A DNA stretch of 64,000 nucleotides from Variovorax paradoxus (GCF_000834655.1 NZ_JXQQ01000020.1:104239-168238), one strand, 5' to 3'. Positions 45,590 to 54,676 are shown, counted from the first letter of the stretch. Numbers and translations: made by a program. Notes: generated by a model not told the origin, from the letters alone.

Positions 45590-46807
45590 ATGCTGTACCG
45601 GGCCTACCAGAACCAAGCCGACCTGCTCTCGCCCATGCGGCTCGCGGCGCAGTACTGGGGCAAGGCGCTCTGGAAGGACGGGACCGACCGCACCATGATG
45701 CGGCGCCTGGCGGCCCAGTTCGATGTGTTCTCGCGCATGCGGCTGACGCACTCGCGGCCCGCCTACGGCATCGACTCGGTGATGGTCGATGGCGCGCAAG
45801 TGGTTGTCCACGAAGAGAAAACGCTGGTCTCGCCGTTCGGAACGCTGCTGCACTTCCGAAAGGACATCAAGACCGTGCACCCGCCCGTGCTGCTGGTTGC
45901 ACCACTGTCGGGCCATTTCGCCACGCTGCTGCGCGAAACCGTGCGCACCCTGCTGCGCGACCACGACGTGTACCTGACCGACTGGCACAACGCGCGCGAC
46001 GTGCCGCTGTGGCATGGCGGCTTCAGCCTGGACGACTACACGCTGCAGCTCATCCGGTTCCTCGAGGCCATCGGCCCCGGCGCGCACATGGTGGCGGTCT
46101 GCCAGCCTTGCGTAGCCGCGCTGGCTGCCACCGCGCTCATGGCCGAGGACGACAACCCCGCCACGCCGCGCAGCCTCACGCTGATGGCGGGGCCCGTCGA
46201 TTGCCGCATCAACCCCACGGGCGTGAACGTGCTCGCAACCAGCAAGCCCATCGAGTGGTTCCGCCGCAACCTCATCAGCCACGTGCCGTGGCCGCATGCG
46301 GGCGCGATGCGGCGGGTGTACCCGGGCTTTTTGCAGCTCTCGGCCTTCATGAGCATGAACCCCGAGCGCCACAAGAAGCAGTTCCAGGACATGTTCCAGC
46401 ACCTGGTGGAAGGCGACATCGAGAAGGCCGGCACCATCGCCAACTTCTACGAAGAGTACCTCGCGGTGAACGACCTGCCGGCCGAGTTCTACCTGGAGAC
46501 GGTGGAGCGGGTGTTCCAGACCTACGACCTGCCGCGCGGCGTGCTCACCGTGGGCGACCGCACGGTGAACCCTGCGGCCATCCGACGCACCGCGCTGCTC
46601 ACGGTCGAAGGCGAGCGCGACGACATCTGCGCGGTCGGGCAGACGGTGGCCGCGCAAGACCTCTGCACCGGTATCCGGCCATACCTCAAGACGCACCACC
46701 TCCAGGCGGGCGTCGGGCACTACGGCGTGTTCAGCGGCAGCAAGTGGAACGCGCAGATCTATCCGCGGGTCCGCGAGACGATCCACGCCGCGTCGGAGTT
46801 GCACTGA
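45590..46807 (+). CDS. phaZ: intracellular polyhydroxyalkanoate depolymerase
   Basis: Mobilises native PHB granules; 405 residues, typical for the PhaZa1 type. The nucleophile region reads VAVCQPCVAALAA with Cys171 in place of the serine of usual lipases, as in Ralstonia eutropha PhaZ1 (Cys-Asp-His triad). The C-terminal half has LLTVEGERDDICAVGQT (Asp) and HLQAGVGHYGVFSGSKWN (His). I chose ATG 45590, giving the family start MLYRAYQNQADLL; an upstream frame extension overlaps the divergent GST gene and is not protein-like. PHB metabolism fits Comamonadaceae. Confidence 0.95.
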   Translation: MLYRAYQNQADLLSPMRLAAQYWGKALWKDGTDRTMMRRLAAQFDVFSRMRLTHSRPAYGIDSVMVDGAQVVVHEEKTLVSPFGTLLHFRKDIKTVHPPVLLVAPLSGHFATLLRETVRTLLRDHDVYLTDWHNARDVPLWHGGFSLDDYTLQLIRFLEAIGPGAHMVAVCQPCVAALAATALMAEDDNPATPRSLTLMAGPVDCRINPTGVNVLATSKPIEWFRRNLISHVPWPHAGAMRRVYPGFLQLSAFMSMNPERHKKQFQDMFQHLVEGDIEKAGTIANFYEEYLAVNDLPAEFYLETVERVFQTYDLPRGVLTVGDRTVNPAAIRRTALLTVEGERDDICAVGQTVAAQDLCTGIRPYLKTHHLQAGVGHYGVFSGSKWNAQIYPRVRETIHAASELH

Positions 46808-46835
46808 TCACGCGGGTGCATCCAAGCGCCGCCGC

Positions 46836-47037
46836 TCAGCCCTTCTTGTCTTCGGTCGTCACAAACCCTATCGGTCGCTTGGGCAGCATCGTCAGTTCGC
46901 GGATCGCCTCGAAGACCTGCCTCGAACTCCGTGAATGCGTACGGCAGTGATCTGCAAGACTTCAGCTTCGAGAGGTGATCACAGTTTGTGACCCCCTCTA
47001 TCTTCTCGACGGCATCGAGCCGTGACGCCGCAAACTT
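46836..47037 (-). pseudogene. decayed ORF6N-domain (phage-type) gene remnant
   Basis: Two minus-strand fragments in different frames look like parts of one protein. The first, about 46930-47035, reads TNCDHLSKLKSCRSLPYAFTE, like the ORF6N domain segment before its usual HGA...; the second, 46836-46923, reads FEAIRELTMLPKRPIGFV and ends at a stop, like the C-terminus of such proteins. The middle is deleted and the frame changed. No start is left. It may be a scar of a former prophage or mobile element. Recognition is from memory of the family. Confidence 0.5.
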
Positions 47038-47039
47038 CG

Positions 47040-48002
47040 CTAACGCCGCGCGCGCGTCCTCCTGGTCATGCGGCGCACCGTCACCTCCCCGGCCTGCGGC
47101 AACCTGTCGCGCAGCAACGCGATGAGATCCTGCGCCACCACGTTGCGCATCGGCCCCGGGAGATAGGCCAGCACCACGCGGCGCTCGATGCGGGGCTTCT
47201 GCAGCGGCACCACCGCGAGCTCCGGGTCGCGCAGCGACGTGGTGTACAGGCGCGGCATCAACCCGAGCGCCTGGCCGCTGCGCACCAGCGCATAGAGCGT
47301 TTCGGAATAGCTCACGCGGTACGGCTCCGCGCCCTGCGCGAACTGCCCGCGCGCCGGGTTGCCCAGCGCGGGCATGCTGCCGCTCTCGAACAGCACGAGG
47401 CGCTCGCTGCCGATGGCCTCCCAATCCGCATCGCCGGCCGCGGCCAGCGGGTGGTCGCGGCGCACCACCAGCACGAGCGGGTCGCGGAACAGGTCGATGC
47501 AGGTCAGGCCGTTCGGCGGCTCGGTGATGGCGGCCACCGCCATGTCGAGCTGGCCGCTGCGCAACTCGGCCAGCAGGGTGGTCGAGGGCGCATCGCGCCA
47601 GGCGAGCTCGACCTCGCGCTGGCCGTCCCGCTGGAGGAATTCGCTCACGGCCGCGGCGACGCGCGCGGCAGCCGAGGGGATCACGCCCACGCGCACGAAG
47701 GCGCGGCCGCGCTGCACGGTGCTCTCGATGTCGCGCAGCGCCACCTCGAAGGTGTTGACCAGGAAGTCGGTGCGCGCGAGCACCTCGGCGCCCACGGGCG
47801 TGAGTTCGAGGCGGTGGGTGGAACGGGTGAGCAGCTCGGCGCCGAGCAGCTTTTCCATCTGCTTGATGGCGTTGCTGAGCGCGGGCTGCGTGATGGCCAG
47901 GCGCCGGGCTGCGCGGCCGAACTGCCCCTCCTCCACCAGCACCGAGAAGAACTGCAGCTGGCGCAGCGTGAGCGCACGCAGGGGCAAGGCGGCAGTGGCC
48001 AT
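47040..48002 (-). CDS. LysR family transcriptional regulator
   Basis: 320 residues. N-terminal helix-turn-helix: LTLRQLQFFSVLVEEGQFGRAARRLAITQPALSNAIKQMEKLLGAELLTR (residues about 10-60), then the periplasmic-binding-like effector domain. The ATG at 48002 has GGAG before it; a GTG five codons earlier lies inside that site. The C-terminus is Arg-rich (RRTRARR). It diverges from the adenosine-deaminase-family gene with a LysR-type dyad between them and probably activates that gene and the Bug gene. Confidence 0.92.
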   Translation of the reverse strand: MATAALPLRALTLRQLQFFSVLVEEGQFGRAARRLAITQPALSNAIKQMEKLLGAELLTRSTHRLELTPVGAEVLARTDFLVNTFEVALRDIESTVQRGRAFVRVGVIPSAAARVAAAVSEFLQRDGQREVELAWRDAPSTTLLAELRSGQLDMAVAAITEPPNGLTCIDLFRDPLVLVVRRDHPLAAAGDADWEAIGSERLVLFESGSMPALGNPARGQFAQGAEPYRVSYSETLYALVRSGQALGLMPRLYTTSLRDPELAVVPLQKPRIERRVVLAYLPGPMRNVVAQDLIALLRDRLPQAGEVTVRRMTRRTRARR

Positions 48003-48026
48003 GGCATCTCCAGTCACTGGTGGTTA

Positions 48027-48051
48027 TTGATCCGGTGAATCAAATTATAGA
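48027..48051. promoter_or_regulatory. LysR-type dyad and -10 between lysR and the deaminase gene
   Basis: TTGAT (48027-48031) and ATCAA (48039-48043) form a T-N11-A style box; TATAGA at 48046-48051 could be the -10 of the deaminase gene. Confidence 0.55.
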
Positions 48052-48097
48052 AATTCAAAATTTTCCTTATGGGCCTCGGCTGCCTAGACTGGTCAGC

Positions 48098-49189
48098 ATG
48101 ACCAGCCCCATCCCGCCTGCATTTACCCTGGAATCGTTCCTGCGCGCGATCCCCAAGGTCGAGCTGCACTGCCATCTGTTCGGCACGGTGCGCCACGAGA
48201 CGTTCAAGCAGCTGAACCTGCGCGCCGGCGCGCCGCTCGCGGCCGACGAGATCGAAGGCTTCTATACGCGCGGCGAGAAACCGGTCGGCGTGCTGCGGGT
48301 GCTGCGCGCGCTCGACGCCCAACTGGTGCGCGGCCCCGGCGACCTGTACCAGCTCACGCTCGAATACCTGCAGGACGCGGCCTCGCACAACGTGCGCTAC
48401 GCCGAGTTCTTCTGGAACCCGACCGGCACGGTCCACGCCTCGGGCATTCCGTACCCGATGGCGCAGGCCGCGATCGTGCGCGCGATACAGGACGCGCAGC
48501 AGGAGTTCGGCATCACCGGCCGGCTCATCGCGGCCATCGACCGCGAGGCGAGCCCGCAGGCGGCGCTGGAGATGGTCGCGTGGGTCAAGGCCCACCGCTG
48601 CGACAAGGTGATCGGCATCGGCATCGACTACCGCGAGAACGACCGGCCGCCCGAACTGTTCACCGAGGCCTATGCCGCGGCGAAGAAGGCGGGCCTCAAG
48701 ACCACCGCGCACGCCGGCGAGTTCGGCATGCCCTGGACGAACGTGCGCACCGCGCTCGACGTGCTGCAGGTGGACCGCATCGACCACGGCTACACGGTGG
48801 TCGACCAGCCCGACTTCGCGCGCGAATGCGCCGAGCGCGGCGTGCTCTTCACCGTGGTGCCGACCAACTCGTACTACCTGCGCACGCTGCCGCCCGAGCG
48901 CTGGGCGCTGGACCATCCGATCCGCCGCATGCCGGGCCTGGGCCTTCGCATCCACCCCAACACCGACGACCCGACGCTGCACAAGGTCACGCCCACCGGG
49001 GCCTGGCTGATGATGGTGCGCGACTTCGGCTTCGGCCTGGATGACCTGCGCGGCTTCATGCACAACGGCCTCGATGGCGCCTGGATCGACGACACCCAGC
49101 GCCGCGCATGGCGCACGCAGTGGAGCGAGGCGTTCGACACGCTGCGCGCCCGCCTCGACATCGAACCCACCTCTTCTATTGCCGGATGA
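48098..49189 (+). CDS. adenosine deaminase family protein
   Basis: 363 residues, amidohydrolase TIM barrel. Metal and catalytic motifs are visible: ELHCHLFGT (H24, H26), TTAHAGEFG (His and Glu), RIDHGY and NTDDP (Asp) near residue 290. The first motif deviates from the usual ELHxHLEG by Phe for Glu/Asp, so the substrate may not be adenosine; adenine-, guanine- or other N-heterocycle deamination are options. It overlaps the following Bug gene by 4 nt, suggesting the substrate is imported as or from an organic acid. ATG 48098 gives the family start. Confidence 0.85.
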   Translation: MTSPIPPAFTLESFLRAIPKVELHCHLFGTVRHETFKQLNLRAGAPLAADEIEGFYTRGEKPVGVLRVLRALDAQLVRGPGDLYQLTLEYLQDAASHNVRYAEFFWNPTGTVHASGIPYPMAQAAIVRAIQDAQQEFGITGRLIAAIDREASPQAALEMVAWVKAHRCDKVIGIGIDYRENDRPPELFTEAYAAAKKAGLKTTAHAGEFGMPWTNVRTALDVLQVDRIDHGYTVVDQPDFARECAERGVLFTVVPTNSYYLRTLPPERWALDHPIRRMPGLGLRIHPNTDDPTLHKVTPTGAWLMMVRDFGFGLDDLRGFMHNGLDGAWIDDTQRRAWRTQWSEAFDTLRARLDIEPTSSIAG

Positions 49190-50175
49190 ACCACGCCATG
49201 AACACGCCCCGCCGCCTTCTCCTCGCCGCCGCGCTCTGCGCCGCCCTGCCCACCGCCGCGCTCGCCCAGGCATGGCCGACGGCCAAGCCCATCACGCTGA
49301 TCGTTCCTTACACGGCCGGCGGCAGCGTGGACGTCAACGCGCGCCTGGTCGCGCAGCGCCTGGGCGAGCGGTTGAAGCAATCGGTCGTGATCGACAACGT
49401 GAGCGGCGCGGGCGGGGCCATCGGCGTAGCCAAGGCGGTGAATGCAGCGCCCGACGGCTACACGCTGGTGGTCGGCCCCGACAGCGCGATCGCCATCGGC
49501 AAGCTGGTGAACCCGACGGCCTTCCGCTTCGATCCGCTCAAGGACCTCGCGCCGGTGGGCCTGCTCAACACGGCGCCGATGGTGCTGGTGGCAAGGCCGG
49601 GCCTGGAGGCGCAGACCTTCGCCGACTTCGTGAAGCTCGCGAAGGCCAAGCCTGGCCAGTACAACTACGCGACCTCGGGCGTGGGCACCGTGCTGCAGCT
49701 GGCGATGGAACTGCTCAAGGAGCGCAGCGGCATCTTCGTCACGCACGTGCCGTACCGCGGCGGCGCGCAGATCGCCACCGACGTGATCGGCAACCAGGTC
49801 GACCTCGCGATGCTGGTGAGCACCAGCGCCATTCCGCATGTGAACGGCAAGCGGCTGAAGGCGCTGGGCATCACCAGCAACAAGCGCCTGGCCGCGCTGC
49901 CCGGCGTGCCCACCTTCGACGAGATGCCGGGCCTCAAAGGCTTCGACATGGTGAGCTGGACGGGCATCTTCGCGCCCGCGAAGACGTCGCCGGCGGTGGT
50001 TGCGCAGATCAACCAGGAACTCAATGCGGTGCTGCAGGAGGAAGGGGTGCGCTCCAAGCTGATGGAGCAAGGCGCGCTGCCGGGCAGCGGCACGCCGGAG
50101 GCGTTCGGGAAGTTCGTGCAGGCCGAATACAGCCGCAATCAGAAGATCGTGCAGACCGCCAACATCAAGGAGTGA
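49186..50175 (+). CDS. Bug-family tripartite tricarboxylate transporter substrate-binding protein
   Basis: 329 residues from the overlapping ATGA start at 49186; an ATG at 49198 (MNTPRRLLLAAALCAALP) gives an equally good signal peptide and is the alternative. Ligand loop ITLIVPYTAGGSVDVNARLVAQ, then VVIDNVSGAGGAIGV. It is an orphan binding protein coupled to the adenosine-deaminase-family gene and probably under the divergent LysR. This coupling is a rare clue to a Bug ligand: perhaps an N-heterocyclic carboxylate. Confidence 0.9.
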   Translation: MNHAMNTPRRLLLAAALCAALPTAALAQAWPTAKPITLIVPYTAGGSVDVNARLVAQRLGERLKQSVVIDNVSGAGGAIGVAKAVNAAPDGYTLVVGPDSAIAIGKLVNPTAFRFDPLKDLAPVGLLNTAPMVLVARPGLEAQTFADFVKLAKAKPGQYNYATSGVGTVLQLAMELLKERSGIFVTHVPYRGGAQIATDVIGNQVDLAMLVSTSAIPHVNGKRLKALGITSNKRLAALPGVPTFDEMPGLKGFDMVSWTGIFAPAKTSPAVVAQINQELNAVLQEEGVRSKLMEQGALPGSGTPEAFGKFVQAEYSRNQKIVQTANIKE

Positions 50176-50200
50176 TGCTGCTAGCGGCCGGGCCGGCAGA

Positions 50201-50656
50201 TCAGCCGGTCTTGCTCTCGTCTTCCGCCGGCCAGTCGCGGATGTAGGCCTTGAGCATCTTGTTCTCGAAGTTCTGGCTGTCGACCACGGCCTTGGCCACG
50301 TCGTAGAAGCTGATCACGCCCATCAGCATGCGCTTGTCCATCACGGGCATGTAGCGCGCGTGGCGCTCCAGCATGATGCGGCGGATCTCGTCGAGGTCGG
50401 TTTCCAGGGTGCAGGTGACGGGGGCGTCGTCCATGGCCTTGCGCACCAGCGTGGTCCCGACCTGTCCGCCGTTGCCCACGATGGCCACGATAACTTCGCG
50501 GAAAGTGAGCATGCCCACCAGGTCGCCGTGTTCCATGACCACCAGGGAGCCGATGTCCTTTTCCGCCATCGTGGTGGCGGCTTCTGCCAGCAGGTCGTCT
50601 GGCGTGATGGTGAAGAGCGTGTTGCCCTTGACGCGAAGGATGTCGCTGACTTTCAT
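50201..50656 (-). CDS. CBS domain pair protein
   Basis: 151 residues, two CBS motifs and nothing else: VSDILRVKGNTLFTITPDDLLAEAATTMAEKDIGSLVVM and APVTCTLETDLDEIRRIMLERHARYMPVMDKRMLMGVISFYDV. Such stand-alone pairs bind adenine nucleotides and report energy state; the partner is unknown. GAGGAG lies 7 nt before the ATG at 50656. It diverges from metY. Confidence 0.92.
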   Translation of the reverse strand: MKVSDILRVKGNTLFTITPDDLLAEAATTMAEKDIGSLVVMEHGDLVGMLTFREVIVAIVGNGGQVGTTLVRKAMDDAPVTCTLETDLDEIRRIMLERHARYMPVMDKRMLMGVISFYDVAKAVVDSQNFENKMLKAYIRDWPAEDESKTG

Positions 50657-50740
50657 CGTGTGCTCCTCTCGGACTCTCGAACTCTCGTACTGGGCGGGGT
50701 GCCGATTTGAATATAGCCCACAATCGACGCCGACCTGAAC

Positions 50741-50805
50741 GCCCCTGTCGCCCACGCATGCTTTGCAGACGTAACGGGGCATTGCGTAGAGACAACAGAA
50801 AGGCC
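50741..50805 (+). ncRNA. possible pseudoknot leader of metY
   Basis: GCCCC (50741-50745) can pair with GGGGC (50776-50780), and ACGCA (50754-50758) with TGCGT (50783-50787); the order makes an H-type pseudoknot ending 14 nt before the AAAGG ribosome site. SAM-II riboswitches upstream of met genes have this topology, but I cannot match their conserved bases well. Short GC stems arise by chance. Confidence 0.25.
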
Positions 50806-50808
50806 CTC

Positions 50809-52119
50809 ATGCCCGGCTATTCCGACCCCGGTTTCGACACCCTCGCGCTGCACGCCGGCGCCTCGCCCGACCCCGCCACCGGCGCGCGGGCGGTGCCGAT
50901 CCACCTGACCACCTCGTTCGTATTCGAGTCGAGCGACCATGCGGCCGCGCTCTTCAACCTGGAGCGCGCGGGCCACGTGTATTCGCGCATCAGCAACCCG
51001 ACCAACGCGGTGCTGGAGCAGCGGGTGTCGGCGCTCGAAGGCGGCATCGGCGCCATCGCCACCGCGAGCGGACAGGCCGCGCTGCACCTGTCGATCGCCA
51101 CGCTGATGGGCGCCGGCTCGCACATCGTGGCGAGCACCGCCCTCTACGGCGGCTCGCAGAACCTGCTGCACTACACGATGCGCCGCTTCGGCATCGAGAC
51201 CACGTTCGTGAAGCCCGGCGACCTGGACGGCTGGCGCGCCGCGGTACGGCCCGAGACCAAGCTCTTCTTCGGCGAGACGGTGGGCAATCCCGGGCTCGAC
51301 GTGCTGGACATCCCCGCCGTGAGCGACATCGCACATGAGGCCGGCGTGCCGCTGCTGGTCGATTCCACGCTCACCTCGCCCTACCTCATCAAGCCCTTCG
51401 ACTGGGGCGCCGACCTGGTCTATCACTCGGCGACCAAGTTCCTCTCGGGCCACGGCACGGTGATCGGCGGCGTGGTGGTCGATGGCGGCAGCTTCGACTG
51501 GGAAAAGTCGGGCAAATTCGCCGAGCTCACCCAGGCCTACGACGGCTTCCACAACATGGTCTTCAGCGAGGAAAGCACCGTCGGCGCCTTCCTCCTGCGC
51601 GCACGCCGCGAGGGCCTGCGCGACTTCGGTGCCTCGATGAGCCCGCACACCGCGTGGCTCATCCTGCAGGGCATCGAGACGCTGCCGCTGCGCATGGAGC
51701 GGCACATCGACAACACGCAGAAGGTGGTCCAGTTCCTCGCGAGCCATCCGTTCGTCTCGCGTGTGGGACATCCGCTGATCGAGTCGCACCCGAGCCACGC
51801 ACTCGCGCAGAAGCTGCTGCGCCACGGCGCGCGCGGCGCGGGCGCGGTGTTCAGCTTCGACATCAAGGGCAGCCGTGCGCAGGGCAAGGCGTTCATCGAG
51901 GCGCTCAAGCTCTTCAGCCACCTGGCCAACGTGGGCGACTGCCGCAGCCTGGTGATCCATCCGGCCAGCACCACGCACTTTCGCATGACCGACGAAGCGC
52001 TCGCGGGCGCGGGCATTTCGCAGGGAACGATCCGTCTCTCGATCGGGCTCGAAGACCCCGCCGACCTGATCGACGACTTGAAGCGCGCCCTGAAGGCCGC
52101 GGAAAAGGTGGGTGCCTGA
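50809..52119 (+). CDS. metY: O-acetylhomoserine sulfhydrylase (aminocarboxypropyltransferase)
   Basis: PLP enzyme making homocysteine (or methionine) from O-acetylhomoserine and sulfide; 436 residues, the MetY length, longer than MetZ or MetB. Marks: FDTLALHAGASPDPATGARAVPIHLTTSFVF, YSRISNPTNAVLEQRVSALEGG, and the PLP lysine K210 in SATKFLSGHG; the extra segments DGGSFDW and FASMSPHTAWLIL are MetY-like. A possible structured leader precedes it. An alpha/beta hydrolase gene starts 1 nt after its stop. Confidence 0.92.
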   Translation: MPGYSDPGFDTLALHAGASPDPATGARAVPIHLTTSFVFESSDHAAALFNLERAGHVYSRISNPTNAVLEQRVSALEGGIGAIATASGQAALHLSIATLMGAGSHIVASTALYGGSQNLLHYTMRRFGIETTFVKPGDLDGWRAAVRPETKLFFGETVGNPGLDVLDIPAVSDIAHEAGVPLLVDSTLTSPYLIKPFDWGADLVYHSATKFLSGHGTVIGGVVVDGGSFDWEKSGKFAELTQAYDGFHNMVFSEESTVGAFLLRARREGLRDFGASMSPHTAWLILQGIETLPLRMERHIDNTQKVVQFLASHPFVSRVGHPLIESHPSHALAQKLLRHGARGAGAVFSFDIKGSRAQGKAFIEALKLFSHLANVGDCRSLVIHPASTTHFRMTDEALAGAGISQGTIRLSIGLEDPADLIDDLKRALKAAEKVGA

Positions 52120-52120
52120 C

Positions 52121-52936
52121 ATGCACTACACCGTCAACGGCCACGCCACCTACTGCTACACCGGCGGCAAGCCCTTCGATCCGGCCAGACCCACGGTCGC
52201 CTTCATCCACGGCGTGCTCAACGACCACAGCGTGTGGATCCTGCAGAGCCGCTGGTTCGCCAACCATGGCTGGAACGTGCTCGCGGTCGACCTGCCGGGC
52301 CATTGCAAGAGCGAAGGACCGCCGCCCGCGAGCGTGGAAGAGGCCGCGCAGTTCGTCGTCGCGCTGCTCGACGCGGCCGGCGTGCAGAAGGCGGCGCTCG
52401 TGGGGCACAGCTTCGGCTCGCTGATCGCGTTAGAAGCGGCTTCGCGCAAGCCCGATCGCGTGACGCACCTGGCGCTGGTGGGCACGGCCTATCCGATGGT
52501 GGTGTCGCCGGCGCTGCTCGAGGGCGCGCTCAACGACCCGCAGCGCGCGATCGCGATGGTCAACACCTTCTCGCATTCGCTGCTCGCACCGCCGCCCTCG
52601 TCGCTGGGTCCCGGCACCTGGCTCTACGGCAGCTCGCGCGCGCTCATGCGCCGCGTGCTCGCGAGCAACCGCACGCACAACGTGTTCCACATCGGCTTCA
52701 AGGCCTGCAACGACTACGCGGGGGGCGATGCCGCGATGGATGCGGTGCAGTGCCCGGTGCTGTTCCTGCTCGGCGATGCCGACCAGATGACGCCGGCGCG
52801 CGCCACCAAGGCGCTGGTCGGCAAGGCGCGCAACGCGAAGGTGGTGACGGTGCGTGCCGGCCACTCGCTGATGAGCGAGGCACCGGACGAGACGCTGTTC
52901 GCACTGCGCGATTTTCTCGGCTCTCCGGCGGCCTGA
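52121..52936 (+). CDS. alpha/beta hydrolase
   Basis: 271 residues. Oxyanion motif FIHGVLNDHSVW, nucleophile elbow LVGHSFGSLIALEA with serine near residue 96, acid in LLGDADQMTP and catalytic histidine in VRAGHSLMSEAPDE. It begins directly behind metY with no gap and is probably translated with it. MetX/homoserine acyltransferases share this fold, but the length (271) and motifs are those of general esterases, so no role in methionine synthesis is claimed. Confidence 0.87.
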   Translation: MHYTVNGHATYCYTGGKPFDPARPTVAFIHGVLNDHSVWILQSRWFANHGWNVLAVDLPGHCKSEGPPPASVEEAAQFVVALLDAAGVQKAALVGHSFGSLIALEAASRKPDRVTHLALVGTAYPMVVSPALLEGALNDPQRAIAMVNTFSHSLLAPPPSSLGPGTWLYGSSRALMRRVLASNRTHNVFHIGFKACNDYAGGDAAMDAVQCPVLFLLGDADQMTPARATKALVGKARNAKVVTVRAGHSLMSEAPDETLFALRDFLGSPAA

Positions 52937-52944
52937 ACCGCGGA

Positions 52945-53958
52945 CTATTCGTTCGTGGCGATGCCCGCGCGGTGCGCCAGCGCACGGTAGCGCGGGATCT
53001 CCTTCTCGATCTGCGCCATGAAGGCGTCCGCGCCGACCATCGTCGGCTCGATGCCTTGTGCGCGAAGCTGCGCCTGCAATGCGGGGCTGGCCATCGTCTC
53101 CACGATGGCGCGCGTGAGCGTGGCGAGCACCGGCGCAGGCGTGCGCGGCGGTGCGGCAATGCCGTACCAGGCGTCGAAGCTGGCCTCGGCCAGCCCCTGC
53201 TCTGCCAGCGTGCGCACGCCGGGCAGGAGGCTCGAGGGCGCAGCGCCCATGACGCCCAGCGCGCGCAGCCTGCCCGAATGCACGTAGGGCGCGACCGAGG
53301 CCACGGTGTCGATGCCCATCTCGACCTCCCCGCCCATCACGCCCACCAGCGCCTGGCTGCTGCCCCGGTACGCGATGTCCTGCAACTGGATGCCCGCGGC
53401 CAGCGCGAACAGTTCGCCCGTGAGGTGCGATCCCGATGCGGTGCCGAAGGTGGCATAGCGGATGCGCCCGGGACGCGCCTTCGCCCCATCGATGAGCTCG
53501 GTCAGCGAGTTCCACGGCGCTGCGCTGCCCACGACCAGCACCAGCGGCACCCGCGCCACGATGGCGATGAGGGCCAGGTCGCGCGACGGGCGATAGGCGC
53601 GGGCGGCGCGCAGTGCCGGGTTCACGCTGTAGCTGGTGGAGCCCGCCAGCAATAGCGTGTGGCCGTCGGGCCGGGCGCGGGCCACGATCTCGGTGCCGAT
53701 GAGGGTGGAGGCGCCGGGCCGGTTGTCGATCACGATGGGCTGGCCAAGCTGCTGCGAGAGAGCCTGGCCGATCATGCGCGCCACGATGTCCGTGCCGCCG
53801 CCCGCCGCGAGCGGAACGACGAGGCGGATCGGTTTCTGCGGCCAGGGCCCCAGGCCCGCTCCCGCCGCATGCGCCGCCAGTGCCGCGCCCGAGGCGCCAA
53901 ACAGAAGCACGCGGCGCGAGATGCCGAAGGCGGTCTGTTTCAAGGGGCGCGTGGGCAC
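52945..53958 (-). CDS. Bug-family tripartite tricarboxylate transporter substrate-binding protein
   Basis: 337 residues from a GTG start. The signal has a twin-arginine core (SRRVLLFGASGAALAAHAAG), pointing to Tat export. Ligand loop PIRLVVPLAAGGGTDIVARMIGQ, then IVIDNRPGASTLIG. It is the fourth orphan Bug protein in the window, here without an obvious partner enzyme; it converges on the hydrolase gene and precedes, in its own direction, nothing closely linked. Confidence 0.9.
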   Translation of the reverse strand: MPTRPLKQTAFGISRRVLLFGASGAALAAHAAGAGLGPWPQKPIRLVVPLAAGGGTDIVARMIGQALSQQLGQPIVIDNRPGASTLIGTEIVARARPDGHTLLLAGSTSYSVNPALRAARAYRPSRDLALIAIVARVPLVLVVGSAAPWNSLTELIDGAKARPGRIRYATFGTASGSHLTGELFALAAGIQLQDIAYRGSSQALVGVMGGEVEMGIDTVASVAPYVHSGRLRALGVMGAAPSSLLPGVRTLAEQGLAEASFDAWYGIAAPPRTPAPVLATLTRAIVETMASPALQAQLRAQGIEPTMVGADAFMAQIEKEIPRYRALAHRAGIATNE

Positions 53959-53998
53959 GGAGAATGAGGGGCCACGGCGGGTCGCGAAGGTCGGCCGG

Positions 53999-54661
53999 TC
54001 AACGCAGCGCGTTGATGTCCGCCGGGTCGAGCAGCACCTTTGGCGTGCCGCCGCGGGCCACGGCCAGCATGGCCAGGCCGATCTGCTCGGTGGTCGTCAT
54101 CTTGTCCGGCCAGAGCCGCAAGGCCAGGCTCAGGAGCGGGGCGATCACCACGTAGATGCCGTGGTACAGCGGCGTCTTGGAGCGCGCGCCGTGCAGCGGC
54201 TGGATCGCGCCGGGGCGGAACATGTAGGCCGCCTTGAACGGCAGGCGCAGCAAGGCGTTCTCGGTCGCGCCCTTCACGCGCGCCCACATGCTGCTGCCGC
54301 GCTCGCTGCTGTCGGTGCCGGCGCCCGTGATGTAGGTGAAAGTCATGCCCGGGTTGAGCCGCGCAAGCACGGTGGCCGCGGCCATCGTGAGGTCGTAGGT
54401 GATGCGGCGGTAGTCGTCTTCCTTCATGCCGACCGACGAGACGCCCAGACAGAAGAAGCAGGCGTCGAAGCCCTTCAGCTGCTGCTCGACCGCCGAATAG
54501 TCGTACATGTCCTTCACGACCAGCTCCTGCAGCTTGGGGTCTTGCTTTCCGGTCGCCGTGCGGCCGATCGCGACGACCCGTTCCACATCGGGGGCCAGAA
54601 GGCACTCGCGCAGCACGCCCTGCCCCACCATGCCGGTGGCACCGAAGATCAGGATGTTCAT
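53999..54661 (-). CDS. atypical SDR / NAD(P)-binding Rossmann protein
   Basis: 220 residues. Glycine-rich nucleotide loop MNILIFGATGMVGQGVLREC at the N-terminus, then FDACFFCLGVSSVGM and the YITGAG segment. The catalytic Tyr-x3-Lys of classical SDRs is not in the usual place, so it is of the NmrA/HTATIP2-like (atypical) type. No clear catalytic function. It lies between a Bug gene and a thioredoxin-like gene, all on the minus strand. Confidence 0.8.
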   Translation of the reverse strand: MNILIFGATGMVGQGVLRECLLAPDVERVVAIGRTATGKQDPKLQELVVKDMYDYSAVEQQLKGFDACFFCLGVSSVGMKEDDYRRITYDLTMAAATVLARLNPGMTFTYITGAGTDSSERGSSMWARVKGATENALLRLPFKAAYMFRPGAIQPLHGARSKTPLYHGIYVVIAPLLSLALRLWPDKMTTTEQIGLAMLAVARGGTPKVLLDPADINALR

Positions 54662-54676
54662 GGGAGACGGGTCCGG

